DNA of 48,236 bases. Source: Prevotella sp. (GTDB lineage: Bacteria > Bacteroidota > Bacteroidia > Bacteroidales > Bacteroidaceae). The translations under genes and the position numbers were made by a program. How positions within the stretch are numbered: the first letter of the stretch is position 1; each line of letters opens with the position of its first letter. The stretch covers positions 1 to 48,236 of the forward strand of contig JAFVEE010000068.1 in assembly GCA_017478085.1 (NCBI GenBank). The letters run 5' to 3'. Of this stretch, positions 33,824 through 42,167 are shown one piece after another. The notes below the pieces were generated by a model. It was not told the DNA's origin, did not search any database, and was given only the letters and a program-made list of their open reading frames with translations.

Positions 33824-34570
33824 CTACTCGAAATAGAGGGTGAGGACGATCATCTTGTTCTGGGCCGAGGACACGCTCTGGGCATAGGCGCGCTTGTTGA
33901 TGTCGGTGAGCTCGTTCCAGTGGTCCTTGTCGAGGGCATCGATGAGACTGAAGCAGAACTTCAGCTCGGGAATGAGCTTGAAGAAAGGCAGATAGAAGTC
34001 GCAGCCCAGGCCCACCTCGACCATCGTGTCGTAGCGCTTCAGCTGTACGTACTCCTGATCCTTGCCCGCCAGGTTGATCATAGGGTTGAGGCCCGCCATG
34101 ACGTAGGGACGGTAGTTGTTGAAGCGCTGGGCCGAGAACTTCAGGTCGACGGGCAGGGAGATGTAGGTGTTCTTCAGGTCCTGGGTCACCTCGCTGGGAC
34201 GGCCGCTCTCGTTCAGATTCTTGAAGTCGCGGAACACGAGGCGCTTGCTGCCGAAGTGCATGGCGGGGGCGAGGCGCAGGGCGAAGTGCTGGCCAAGACG
34301 CCAGTCGGCCAGCACACCCACGCTGAAGCCGGGGTTCCAGGTGTCGGCATCGCACTGCACGTGGGCATCCTGCTCGGTGCCGTCGGGCATGACGATGGTC
34401 TGCGGCCCCACGTTCTGCAACTCAACGTCCTGCAGGTTCAGGCCTATCTGTATGCCAAAGTGCAGCGGGCGCAAGTCGATGTAGGGTTTGTTCTGCGGCT
34501 TGCGAATCTGGGCGGTTGCCGTGGTGGCAAGGGCCAGGGTGAGGAGTATGATGGAAAAAAGTCGTCTCAT
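33824..34570 (-). CDS. porT: PorT-type outer-membrane beta-barrel protein
   Basis: The 248-residue protein has a signal peptide (about residues 1-20, ending TATAQ), then an N-terminal strand pattern DLRPLHFGIQIGLNLQD and a C-terminal half with GLGCDFYLPFFKLIPELKF, ending in a strand with terminal Phe-Glu (LTLYFE). Size and these stretches fit PorT/SprT, an outer-membrane protein needed for the type IX secretion system in Bacteroidota. The assignment is from memory of the family; generic OMP_b-brl_2 proteins look similar. It is a single gene with a putative -7 box at 34641-34648, divergent from the ferredoxin gene and followed by palindrome array 2. Confidence 0.72.
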   Translation of the reverse strand: MRRLFSIILLTLALATTATAQIRKPQNKPYIDLRPLHFGIQIGLNLQDVELQNVGPQTIVMPDGTEQDAHVQCDADTWNPGFSVGVLADWRLGQHFALRLAPAMHFGSKRLVFRDFKNLNESGRPSEVTQDLKNTYISLPVDLKFSAQRFNNYRPYVMAGLNPMINLAGKDQEYVQLKRYDTMVEVGLGCDFYLPFFKLIPELKFCFSLIDALDKDHWNELTDINKRAYAQSVSSAQNKMIVLTLYFE

Positions 34571-34640
34571 CTGCTATAAATAATAACGTGATTTTCGGCC
34601 AGTTATTATATTACGATTTATTTCGACAGCGTATAAATTG

Positions 34641-34648
34641 CAAAAATA
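34641..34648 (-). promoter_or_regulatory. Putative -7 box of the porT promoter
   Basis: TATTTTTG on the minus strand fits TAnnTTTG and lies about 70 nt before the porT start codon. I see no convincing -33 partner, so activator dependence is possible. Confidence 0.4.
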
Positions 34649-34650
34649 AG

Positions 34651-34666
34651 TACCAAAATGTTGGTA
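34651..34666. promoter_or_regulatory. Palindrome between divergent porT and ferredoxin promoters, possible operator
   Basis: TACCAA-aatg-TTGGTA is a perfect 6-bp inverted repeat. AATAA on the left and TTATT on the right extend it with one bulged base. It begins two bases beyond the porT -7 box and contains the -33 TTG of the ferredoxin promoter, so a bound protein could affect both genes. Confidence 0.5.
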
Positions 34667-34692
34667 TTATTCGGAAAAAGTTTTTACCTTTG
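34661..34692 (+). promoter_or_regulatory. Promoter of the ferredoxin gene
   Basis: TTG (34661-34663) and TACCTTTG (34685-34692) are 21 bp apart, fitting the Bacteroides promoter pattern. The start codon follows 54 nt downstream, leaving an A-rich leader. Confidence 0.7.
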
Positions 34693-34746
34693 CATCATCA
34701 AAAATGAGTATTAACAACAACAACTAATTAAAAACAACAAAAGATT

Positions 34747-34917
34747 ATGGCATACGTAATTGGTGATGACTGCATTTCTTGCGGTACCTGTGCAGGTGAG
34801 TGCCCCGTTGAGGCAATTTCTGAGGGTGGTGATAAGTACGTGATCGACGCTGATGCCTGCACTGAGTGCGGCACCTGCGCAAGTGTCTGCCCGTCGGAGG
34901 CCATCAGCCTCGGCTAA
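34747..34917 (+). CDS. Small 2[4Fe-4S] ferredoxin
   Basis: A 56-residue protein starting MAYVIGDDCISCGTCAGECP has two CxxCxxCxxxCP motifs (Cys 9, 12, 15, 19 and Cys 38, 41, 44, 48), the classic clostridial-type dicluster ferredoxin. It should carry low-potential electrons in the cytosol, for instance for pyruvate:ferredoxin oxidoreductase in an anaerobe. It has its own promoter (34661-34692) and terminator (34950-34977) and is therefore probably monocistronic. All eight cluster ligands are present and spacing is normal. Confidence 0.95.
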   Translation: MAYVIGDDCISCGTCAGECPVEAISEGGDKYVIDADACTECGTCASVCPSEAISLG

Positions 34918-34949
34918 TCCTTAAAACATTAGCTTCATAAACCAAATGA

Positions 34950-34986
34950 GAGGGACATCCCGAAAGGGGTGTCCCTCATCTTTTGT
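34950..34986 (+). terminator. Rho-independent-type terminator of the ferredoxin gene
   Basis: GAGGGACATCCC (34950-34961) pairs with GGGGTGTCCCTC (34966-34977) around a GAAA tetraloop, with one G-T pair; ATCTTTTG follows. It is 33 bp after the ferredoxin stop codon. Confidence 0.85.
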
Positions 34987-35014
34987 TGTCTTCCTGTGCA
35001 TACCGTCTAAATCT

Positions 35015-35062
35015 GTAAGTCTAAGGATTTTGGGGATTGAATCCCAAGATCCTTAGACTTAC
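35015..35062 (-). terminator. Perfect 14-bp inverted repeat after the lipoprotein gene
   Basis: GTAAGTCTAAGGAT (35015-35028) and its exact complement (35049-35062) enclose a smaller TTGGG/CCCAA stem. It lies 11 bp beyond the stop codon of the minus-strand lipoprotein gene. A terminator is likely, although no T-run follows; it faces the ferredoxin terminator and could serve both strands. Confidence 0.65.
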
Positions 35063-35073
35063 TGCCCTACTGG

Positions 35074-36777
35074 CTACTCGGTCTTGCCGTTGATAGAGTA
35101 GATGTAGGCCTTCTTCGAAGAGGTCTCGTAGGTGTCCTTATACTTGGTCAGCTTGCCAGCAAGCACCACGCGGTCGCCAACAGCCACCTGACCATCGCCA
35201 TCGGCCCAGTTGCGGTTGCCCAGCCAGAGCACGCTATAAGCCTCGAAGTCGAGCGCATAGTCGCTGTGATACTCGCCATCGGCCGAAATCCAGAAGGTGC
35301 CCGTGCCGTGGTCGGCATCGAAGGTATAGACCACTTTCGACACGATGCCCTCTACATAAACGTCGTCGGCACCGCCGCCATCGATGTAGGCAATGGCCTC
35401 AGCCACATTGAAGGGATGCTCAAGCGTACCCTTTTCCACAGCACCTGCCTTCTTGATGGACACGAGGTGGTTCTCCTTGTTAGAGAACTCGGGCGTGTTG
35501 CCATTGTAGTTGACGGCCTTGCCGCATACCAGCACCTCGTCGCCCACCTCGATCTGCTCGTTGCCCTCGACCCAGGGATTGCCATCGAGGTAGTAGCTGC
35601 CGTAGACGGTGAAGACGTTGACCTCCTGGCCGTCGTCGGAGATGTTGTAGGTAGCGGTGCCATACTGGGCACTGTAGGTGAACTTGATGCTCGAAATCTT
35701 ACCCTTCACGTAGACATCGTCCATGGTCTTCTCGCCACTGGCCATAGCACTGACGTAGGCCACGGCCTCAGAAGCGGTGAAGGGATCGTCGGCACGGAAT
35801 CCGTGAGGCAGCACGAAGGCCTCCTGCGAAACGGAGTAGGTGATGTTGGAGGAGGTAGAGCCATTGGTGCACTTGATCTCGATGGTAGTCTTGCGCGAGG
35901 CACCCTCGTTGGCATCGGCCAGGAACGTCACCACAGCCGTATCGGCAGGGTTGGGCTCGACGGCAGTAGCCGTGCCCTTGATCAGCTCCATATCGGCCAT
36001 GTGCAGCCACGAAGCGTCGGCGGGAATAACGGGTACCACGCCAATGCCCTTGTAGGCCAGCTTGAGCTGGAACTCGCCACCGGCAACGCCCAGGGCGGTA
36101 GGCTCGGTGGGAGCAATAATCTTGACGAGCGACTTCTCGATGGCCACCACGTCGACGTTGACCAGCTCGACGGTACCATTATAAGTGGTCTTCGGGCCCA
36201 CCACGGTGATCACGTCGCCCACCTCGAGACCCCAGCTTGCCACGGGGTCGTTGCCAGCCTTGCCGCTCTTGTCGTTGGTGCCATAGAGGTAGATCTGGCC
36301 CGTCTCGTCGGCAATGTCGATGTTGCCATAGTGGGTGTTGCGAATAGAAACGATGGTACCCCTGACCTTGTAGGTCTTGCCATCATTACCTTCGATCACT
36401 TCCTTACAGGTGGCCAGAGCGGCCTCCGACGTGCCTTGAATGACGTTGACCTCCTGTGCCAGCTCACCGCTCACGATGCGCAGGGCAGCGGTGCGGCCAT
36501 CGGGCGTGGCATCGGCCTGGAAGGTGACCTTCGTCTCGCCGGCACCACCCGATGCGGGGGTGACGGTGAGCCATGCGGGTATGTTGTCGGCCTCGAACGA
36601 CCAGTCGGCAGCAGCTGTGAGGATGATGTCGGTGGAACCGCCATCGGTATTGAGCGAGACGTAAGACTGCGACACGCGCAGGCCATCGAGCACGGCCACG
36701 TCGTTGTCGTCATCACTACAAGCCACAAACATAGTCAGTGCAGCCATCAATAACGGGAAAAAATATTTCAGTTTCAT
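35074..36777 (-). CDS. Surface lipoprotein with BACON and OB-fold-like domains
   Basis: The 567-residue protein has a lipoprotein signal (MKLKYFFPLLMAALTMFVAC, lipobox Cys 20) followed by SDDDND, an acidic stretch that favours export to the outer surface in Bacteroidota. Domains in order: BACON (about 31-115), OB-fold-like (about 120-215), a second BACON-like domain (220-315) and two more OB-fold-like domains (about 320-430 and 435-567), each with a V-x-G-x-I/V-S-x-I/V strand and a later V-G-D-x-V-x-V/L. BACON domains are found in glycan-related surface proteins, usually with a binding or spacer role. It starts 59 bp after the TonB-receptor gene with no clear promoter between, so they may be co-transcribed. 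No enzymatic motif is seen. Confidence 0.83.
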   Translation of the reverse strand: MKLKYFFPLLMAALTMFVACSDDDNDVAVLDGLRVSQSYVSLNTDGGSTDIILTAAADWSFEADNIPAWLTVTPASGGAGETKVTFQADATPDGRTAALRIVSGELAQEVNVIQGTSEAALATCKEVIEGNDGKTYKVRGTIVSIRNTHYGNIDIADETGQIYLYGTNDKSGKAGNDPVASWGLEVGDVITVVGPKTTYNGTVELVNVDVVAIEKSLVKIIAPTEPTALGVAGGEFQLKLAYKGIGVVPVIPADASWLHMADMELIKGTATAVEPNPADTAVVTFLADANEGASRKTTIEIKCTNGSTSSNITYSVSQEAFVLPHGFRADDPFTASEAVAYVSAMASGEKTMDDVYVKGKISSIKFTYSAQYGTATYNISDDGQEVNVFTVYGSYYLDGNPWVEGNEQIEVGDEVLVCGKAVNYNGNTPEFSNKENHLVSIKKAGAVEKGTLEHPFNVAEAIAYIDGGGADDVYVEGIVSKVVYTFDADHGTGTFWISADGEYHSDYALDFEAYSVLWLGNRNWADGDGQVAVGDRVVLAGKLTKYKDTYETSSKKAYIYSINGKTE

Positions 36778-36836
36778 CTTTTTTTCTCTTTATTCTTGAT
36801 TACCTTGTTATAAGTTAAAAAGTGCAGGACAGCCTC

Positions 36837-39800
36837 TTACTTGACCTCGGTGATGACCACCGAACGGCTGAGCTGAGGATCGTTGTAGTACATGGCATCG
36901 ACGGCACCCTTGGCCTCGGTGACGAGCTGGCTGGCCGACACGCCATACTGCTTGACCAGGATGTCGCGCACGTTCTCGGAACGCTTCTTCGACAGTTCGT
37001 CGTTCAGCTTCTCGTTGCCGGTCTGGTTGTCGGCATAGCCACGAACGTAGAACTTCTTCTCGGGGGCAGCCTTGATCATGGCGGCAATGGCCTCGAGGTT
37101 CACCTTCTCGCGGTTGGCCACGTCGGCACTGCCAATGCTGAAGTTCACGAGATAAGGAATGGTGCTGGCCACATTGACCACCTTCTCCTGAACGACGGTC
37201 TCCTTGACCACTTCCTTCTCGGGCTTGCGGCTGTTGGCAGCTGCCAGCTGAGAGCGCAGGTTGTTGATTTCGCGGTTCAGACGGTCGACCTCGGCATTGC
37301 TGGTCACGATGGGAGCCACCTCGTCGTCGCATCCGCAGCCCTTGCCGCCCTTGCGGGTTCCCTCGAAGATGTAGCGGGCACCCACGCTGGCATACCAGCA
37401 CTGGCCCGTGCTGTGGTAGGGCTTCCAGAGGTCGGTCTTGCTGCTGATGCCGTCGGGCGTTGAGAAGGTGGCATAGCCATCGGCGTCGACACCCTCATAG
37501 CGCAGGATCTTGACATCGTAGTTGGTGCCGGTGATGGCGGGATTCATATACTTGGCCACGCCCCACGACGAGTTGAAGAAGTTGAGCACGTTCTTCACGT
37601 CGAGGCTCAGCTGCAGGGTGTTGGTGGTGTTGCCCAGACACACCTTGAAGTCGTGCTTATAGCTGAAGTCAATGCGATGGACCCAGGGGTTGTAGGCACT
37701 GTAGGCCTCGGCATACTTGCCCTGACGGTCTTCCAGATAGTCGTTGTTGTGGACGAAGGCCATAAAGCGGTCGCGGTCGTCGTCGCTCACGAAGCGGAAC
37801 TCGCGGTTGGCCACCTGCTCGTCGGTAGGAACATAGACGAGGTCGTAGGCATTGCCATCGCCGTTCATATCGTTGGCCAGGATGTAGGAGTAGGCCCAGT
37901 TGCCACGGCTCGACTCGTAGATGAGGCTATAGTGGTTGTTGCACTTGTCGTGCAGGTTGGCCGACACGATGAAGCGGTCGGGCGTGACGAAGTTGGAGTT
38001 GTGAACCTTCAGGTTGTTGGGACCCTCGACCGAAGGAATGTAGATGAAGGCCGACTTGGCGTTGGAGCCGGGCATGCCGGTGATTTCCTTCTGCACGGTG
38101 TGGGTGTAGGCTGCATAGAGGTCGACCCACTCGGCAGGCTTGGCGTTCAGCTCGATGGTACCCGTCCAGCCGTAGCCCTTGCTGGTGTTCGAGAGCACAT
38201 AGGCCGTGGGCAACGGCTTGCCGTCGGCACCAATGTACTTGTAGTCTTGATAGAGGGCGCGGTTGTCGGCACCGTTGGGACGTGCGTAGCCACCCAGGTC
38301 GCGAACGCTCCAGTCGGAGATGTAGACGCCGTTGATGGTCTTGTTGAAGATGAACTCGCCGGTCACGGTGAAGGGGAACGAAACGGGAATCTGGTAGTCG
38401 ACGGCCAGCGACGACTTCCACACCTGCGGCAGCTTGAAGTCGCTCTGGATGCCAGTGTCGATGCTCTTAGAGCCCTCGGTCTCGGAGATGCTCTCAACGC
38501 CCAGGCCGTTGTCGACGATGAACTGGCGCAGGCTGGTGCGGTTGGTCAGGTCGTAGGTCTGGCCGTTGGTGCCCACGAAGTTGTTGAGCGGCTGACCGCC
38601 AAAGAGGGCCAGGTCGGCAGCCTTATTGATCTTCAGGTTGTTCTGGAACATGCCAGAGCCCTGAGGCAGGTTGGTGAAGAACACCAGGGGAATGCGGCCG
38701 GAGAACAGGCCGGTGCCACCGCGAACCTTCAGCCTCTTATTGCCGAAGACATCCCAGGTGAAGCCCAGACGCGGCGAGAAGGTGTAGCTGTTGGAGGGCC
38801 ACTCGCCCGTGTTGATGCGGCCATTGGGGTACTCCAGGTCGTAGATGGTCTTGTTGAACTTCAGGTCGTTGTTGTCGAAGAACAGGCCGTCGACGCGCAG
38901 ACCGTAGGTCAGCTTGAAGCGGTCGGTCACCTTCCAGTCGTCCTGCAGGTAGATGCCCAGCTTGTTGTAGGTAACCTGGCTGGCGGGATCGTCCTCGCCA
39001 TTGTAGCCATAGGTCAGGTTGACCGAGGTAGGCGTGGCGAAACTCATCAGGTCGGCAATGCTGGCATAGCTGAAGTAGCCCGTGCCATTGCGCTGGTAGT
39101 GGTTCTCAGCACGCTGGTACTCGTAGTTCACGCCGCCGGTGATGGTGTGGTTGCCCAGGTAGTAGGTCACGTCGTCCTTGGCCGTCCACACATTATTATA
39201 TACGGCATTGTGGAAGGTAAACAGCTCGTAGCCCAGCGTCATGTAGTTGCTGCCGGCACCATCGAAAATATCCATGAAGGGGAACTCTGACGAGTCGGAG
39301 AAGCGCGTATCGTCGAGCTTAGAGTAGGTGACCATCAACTCGTTCGACAGGTTGTCGGTGAAGCGGCTGTTCAGGTCGAGCGAGAAGGTGTTGACGAGGT
39401 TGTCGGTGCCATACATCGAGTTGGCAAAGGCCATAGAATAGAGCGATGTACGACCGAAGGGAACGGCCACGCCGTCGTTACTCGTTGCCGAGGGGGGCGT
39501 GTAGTTGCGGTTCTTGGTGTAGTTGTAGCGGGCCGACAGGTGGTGACGGTCGGTGATGTTCCAGTCCAGTCGGGCCAGGATCTTGTAGTTCTCCTTGTCG
39601 CGAGAATAGTCAGTCCACGAACCGGTCTCGTAGCCGTAGGTGTTCCTCATCCAGGTAGAGACGGCCTCCAGGTCCTGGAGCGAGGTACGCGAGATGTAGT
39701 TCTTCTCGTCGTAGGCACCACTGTCGGAGCCGCGCCAGCGGTTGATGACCGAAGGCGACTGCACCATTTCGCCATTGACGAAGAAGAACAGCTTGTTCTT

Positions 39801-40658
39801 GATGATGGGGCCACCCAGCGTGAAGCCGTAGGTAGTGGTCTGGTCTTTCTCGCGCATGCTGGCAATGGGCTCGCGCTCAATGGCATCGCCCTGCATGTTC
39901 TCGTTCTTGTGGTAGACGTAGGCCGAACCCTTGAAGATGTTGGTACCCGACTTGGTGATGGCGTTCACACCACCGCCAATGAAGTTGGTCTGGCGCACAT
40001 CGAAGGGCGAGATGACCACCTGCATTTCCTCGATGGCATCGATAGAGATGGGGTTGCCACCACCGGGCAGGTTGTCGGACAGGCCGAAGTTGTTGTTGAA
40101 GTTGGCACCGTCGACGGTGAAGTTGGTCATCTTGCCATTGCCACCGGCAAAGCTCATGCCATTGCCACCGTAAGGCGACAGGCGCGTCACGTCGGTGATG
40201 GTACGGTTGACCGTGGGCAGGTTCACAATCTGGGCACTGGTGATGTTGGTTGTGGCACCCGTCTTCTCGGCAGCGAACTTGGAGGCACGGCCACTGATGA
40301 CGACCTCGGTCAGTTCGGTGGAGTTCTCGGCGAGGTCGACATCCAGGTTGTAGGTCTCAGCCAGCTGCAGGGTGACCTCCCTGACGGTCTTGGGCTGGAA
40401 GCCGATGTAGGTCACGGTCACGGCGTAGGGGCCGCCGGTGCGCATACCCCGGATGTTGAAGAGACCGCTGGCATTGGTCACTGCGGTGTAGCGCGTGCCC
40501 GAAGGCTCGTGCACAGCCACCACGGTGGCGCCGATGGCAGTCTCGTCAGAGCCGCCGACAGTCACTTTACCAGCCATACTCGAAGTCGTAATTTGTGCCA
40601 TTGCGGTTAGCGAAAGCGTCAACAGCAATGTCATCAGAATAAGAAATCTTTTTTGCAT
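36837..40658 (-). CDS. TonB-dependent receptor with C-terminal OmpA-like domain
   Basis: The 1273-residue protein has a signal peptide (1-22, ending TAMAQ), a carboxypeptidase-regulatory-like domain (about 25-110), a plug domain (about 125-250) and a large beta-barrel to about residue 1100. This fits the Oar-like TonB-receptor group. After a Gly/Cys stretch (GGKGCGCDDE, about 1103-1113) and a short heptad-like helix (VDRLNREINNLRSQLAAA), an OmpA-like domain (about 1168-1273) follows with NFSIGSADVANREKVNL and a repeat-rich helix/strand pattern ending RSVVITEVK. OmpA domains bind peptidoglycan, so the receptor may be anchored to the wall. Ligand is unknown. It has its own promoter, and the BACON lipoprotein gene lies directly downstream. 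Confidence 0.9.
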   Translation of the reverse strand: MQKRFLILMTLLLTLSLTAMAQITTSSMAGKVTVGGSDETAIGATVVAVHEPSGTRYTAVTNASGLFNIRGMRTGGPYAVTVTYIGFQPKTVREVTLQLAETYNLDVDLAENSTELTEVVISGRASKFAAEKTGATTNITSAQIVNLPTVNRTITDVTRLSPYGGNGMSFAGGNGKMTNFTVDGANFNNNFGLSDNLPGGGNPISIDAIEEMQVVISPFDVRQTNFIGGGVNAITKSGTNIFKGSAYVYHKNENMQGDAIEREPIASMREKDQTTTYGFTLGGPIIKNKLFFFVNGEMVQSPSVINRWRGSDSGAYDEKNYISRTSLQDLEAVSTWMRNTYGYETGSWTDYSRDKENYKILARLDWNITDRHHLSARYNYTKNRNYTPPSATSNDGVAVPFGRTSLYSMAFANSMYGTDNLVNTFSLDLNSRFTDNLSNELMVTYSKLDDTRFSDSSEFPFMDIFDGAGSNYMTLGYELFTFHNAVYNNVWTAKDDVTYYLGNHTITGGVNYEYQRAENHYQRNGTGYFSYASIADLMSFATPTSVNLTYGYNGEDDPASQVTYNKLGIYLQDDWKVTDRFKLTYGLRVDGLFFDNNDLKFNKTIYDLEYPNGRINTGEWPSNSYTFSPRLGFTWDVFGNKRLKVRGGTGLFSGRIPLVFFTNLPQGSGMFQNNLKINKAADLALFGGQPLNNFVGTNGQTYDLTNRTSLRQFIVDNGLGVESISETEGSKSIDTGIQSDFKLPQVWKSSLAVDYQIPVSFPFTVTGEFIFNKTINGVYISDWSVRDLGGYARPNGADNRALYQDYKYIGADGKPLPTAYVLSNTSKGYGWTGTIELNAKPAEWVDLYAAYTHTVQKEITGMPGSNAKSAFIYIPSVEGPNNLKVHNSNFVTPDRFIVSANLHDKCNNHYSLIYESSRGNWAYSYILANDMNGDGNAYDLVYVPTDEQVANREFRFVSDDDRDRFMAFVHNNDYLEDRQGKYAEAYSAYNPWVHRIDFSYKHDFKVCLGNTTNTLQLSLDVKNVLNFFNSSWGVAKYMNPAITGTNYDVKILRYEGVDADGYATFSTPDGISSKTDLWKPYHSTGQCWYASVGARYIFEGTRKGGKGCGCDDEVAPIVTSNAEVDRLNREINNLRSQLAAANSRKPEKEVVKETVVQEKVVNVASTIPYLVNFSIGSADVANREKVNLEAIAAMIKAAPEKKFYVRGYADNQTGNEKLNDELSKKRSENVRDILVKQYGVSASQLVTEAKGAVDAMYYNDPQLSRSVVITEVK

Positions 40659-40697
40659 AAGAGATTAAACGTTATTGTTAATTAACTATTTCGGTTG

Positions 40698-40731
40698 CAA
40701 AATTACGCAAATTATTTGAATTTAAGTCAAA
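40698..40731 (-). promoter_or_regulatory. Promoter of the TonB-receptor gene
   Basis: On the minus strand TTTG (40731-40728) and TAATTTTG (40705-40698) are 22 bp apart; the start codon follows about 40 nt downstream. The region is AT-rich compared with the flanking genes. Confidence 0.65.
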
Positions 40732-40761
40732 CTTTGCTATTTTTTTCACGCAATGGAGTAT

Positions 40762-41328
40762 CTACTTGATGTAATTGACCCTTCCATTGCGGAAAAAGAC
40801 GAGCTGCCCGCCCCTGAGCTGATGGGTGTCGTGGTCGAAGAGCAACTGGGGGTCGTGGCGCTGGTCGGCCACGCGCAGCTCGAAATGCAGGTGCTCGGTG
40901 GTGGCGCGGCCCGTGCGCCCGGCGAGGGCGATGGGCTGTCCGGCCTCTACATAGTCGCCCTGGGCCACGAGGTTCTTGGCATTGTGGCTATAGAGGGTCT
41001 CGAAGCCGTAGGGGTGGCGCACAATGAGGCAGTTGCCATAGCCGGTGATGGGCTGCGCACTGACCACTATGCCATCGAAGGCGGCCCTGATGGTGTCGCG
41101 GGCAAAGGTCTTCAGGTCTACTCCCGTATGGTGGCGGCCACGCTCGCCGTAAGGACTGATGACCTTGGCCCCCGGCAAGGGATAGTGCCAGCGGTCTATG
41201 TGCGAGAGGTAAAGGGTGAAGCTGCTGCCTCCGGCAAAAGGGTCGGCAGTGGCATAGTCGAACGACTGCGACCAGAGGGGCAAGGATGCAAGAATAAGGA
41301 CAAAGGCGGCAAGTAGTCGTCGGAACAT
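40762..41328 (-). CDS. M23 family metallopeptidase (exported)
   Basis: The 188-residue protein has a signal peptide (MFRRLLAAFVLILASLPLWS) and a single LytM/M23 domain. The zinc ligands are visible as HHTGVDL (His and Asp) and HLHFEL, with the usual glycine-rich strands between. M23 enzymes cut peptidoglycan cross-bridges or act as regulators of hydrolases. There is no LysM or SH3 domain. It lies 20 bp downstream of pgeF, so it probably belongs to the obgE-pgeF operon, and both it and PgeF concern the cell wall. Confidence 0.9.
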   Translation of the reverse strand: MFRRLLAAFVLILASLPLWSQSFDYATADPFAGGSSFTLYLSHIDRWHYPLPGAKVISPYGERGRHHTGVDLKTFARDTIRAAFDGIVVSAQPITGYGNCLIVRHPYGFETLYSHNAKNLVAQGDYVEAGQPIALAGRTGRATTEHLHFELRVADQRHDPQLLFDHDTHQLRGGQLVFFRNGRVNYIK

Positions 41329-41348
41329 AGGCTATAAGAAAAAGGTGT

Positions 41349-42167
41349 TTAGTGAAGGATGATGCCCGTGAAGATGCGCCCGGAGTTGATGCCCAGGCGA
41401 CGGGCAGAGAAGTATTCGTCGACATGGTCGTAGGTGCAAATGTCAGCGTCGCAGATGTGTTCGGGCAGCAGTCCGATCTCCTCCAAGAGCAGCGCATTGC
41501 ACTTGACCAGGTCAATGTGCCAGCGAAAGGCGGGGCCGTCCTGGGAGTGAGCCGGGCTTGCGGGCATCAGGCAAGCCACCTGCTCCATAGGGAAGCCGCT
41601 GTCGCGAAAGGTATCATAGACCTCCTGCCCCACCTCGAAGTTCTTCTGCGAGATGCAGGGGCCTATGACGGCCTTGAGGTCAGCATAGCGGCTCTTGTAG
41701 AAGACGGCCATCATATCGGCAGCTGCCTGCACGGTGCGCTTCGCGGTGCCCCGCCATCCGGCATGAACGGCAGCGGCGCAATGATGAACGGGGTCGTAAA
41801 TAAGGATGGGGGTGCAGTCGGCGGTGGAGACGCCGATGCAGACGTCGGGCTGGTCGGTAATCAGGGCGTCGACACCTTCGAGCAGTTCCTGTTGCGACGC
41901 GGCAGGCAGGGCAAGAAAGCCTTCGTCTATCTTCATCACGAAATCGCCGTGCACCTGATGGGGAATGATGAGGCGGTCAACACCGCTCAGCCCCAGTTCA
42001 CGGCATAGCTGCTCGCGGTTGCGGGCAACGGCCTCGGGCTGGTCGCCGCAATAGGCGTTCACGTTCATACTGGCATAGTTGCCTTGCGAACAACCGCCGT
42101 GGCGGGTGGTGCTGAAGGCCGTGACGCGCCGGTCGATGGTATAATAGGCGAAGTTACTCATACTCAA
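41349..42167 (-). CDS. pgeF: Peptidoglycan editing factor PgeF (polyphenol oxidase/YfiH family)
   Basis: The 272-residue protein has the family signatures [15 protein letters not shown] and HAGWRGT, which provide the His-Cys-His metal site. In E. coli PgeF removes UDP-MurNAc-L-Ser errors from peptidoglycan precursors; relatives have also been described as laccase-like or purine nucleoside phosphorylases. It should be cytosolic, as no signal peptide is visible. Its start overlaps the end of obgE by 14 bp, suggesting coupled translation. Length and motifs are complete. Confidence 0.93.
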   Translation of the reverse strand: MSMSNFAYYTIDRRVTAFSTTRHGGCSQGNYASMNVNAYCGDQPEAVARNREQLCRELGLSGVDRLIIPHQVHGDFVMKIDEGFLALPAASQQELLEGVDALITDQPDVCIGVSTADCTPILIYDPVHHCAAAVHAGWRGTAKRTVQAAADMMAVFYKSRYADLKAVIGPCISQKNFEVGQEVYDTFRDSGFPMEQVACLMPASPAHSQDGPAFRWHIDLVKCNALLLEEIGLLPEHICDADICTYDHVDEYFSARRLGINSGRIFTGIILH

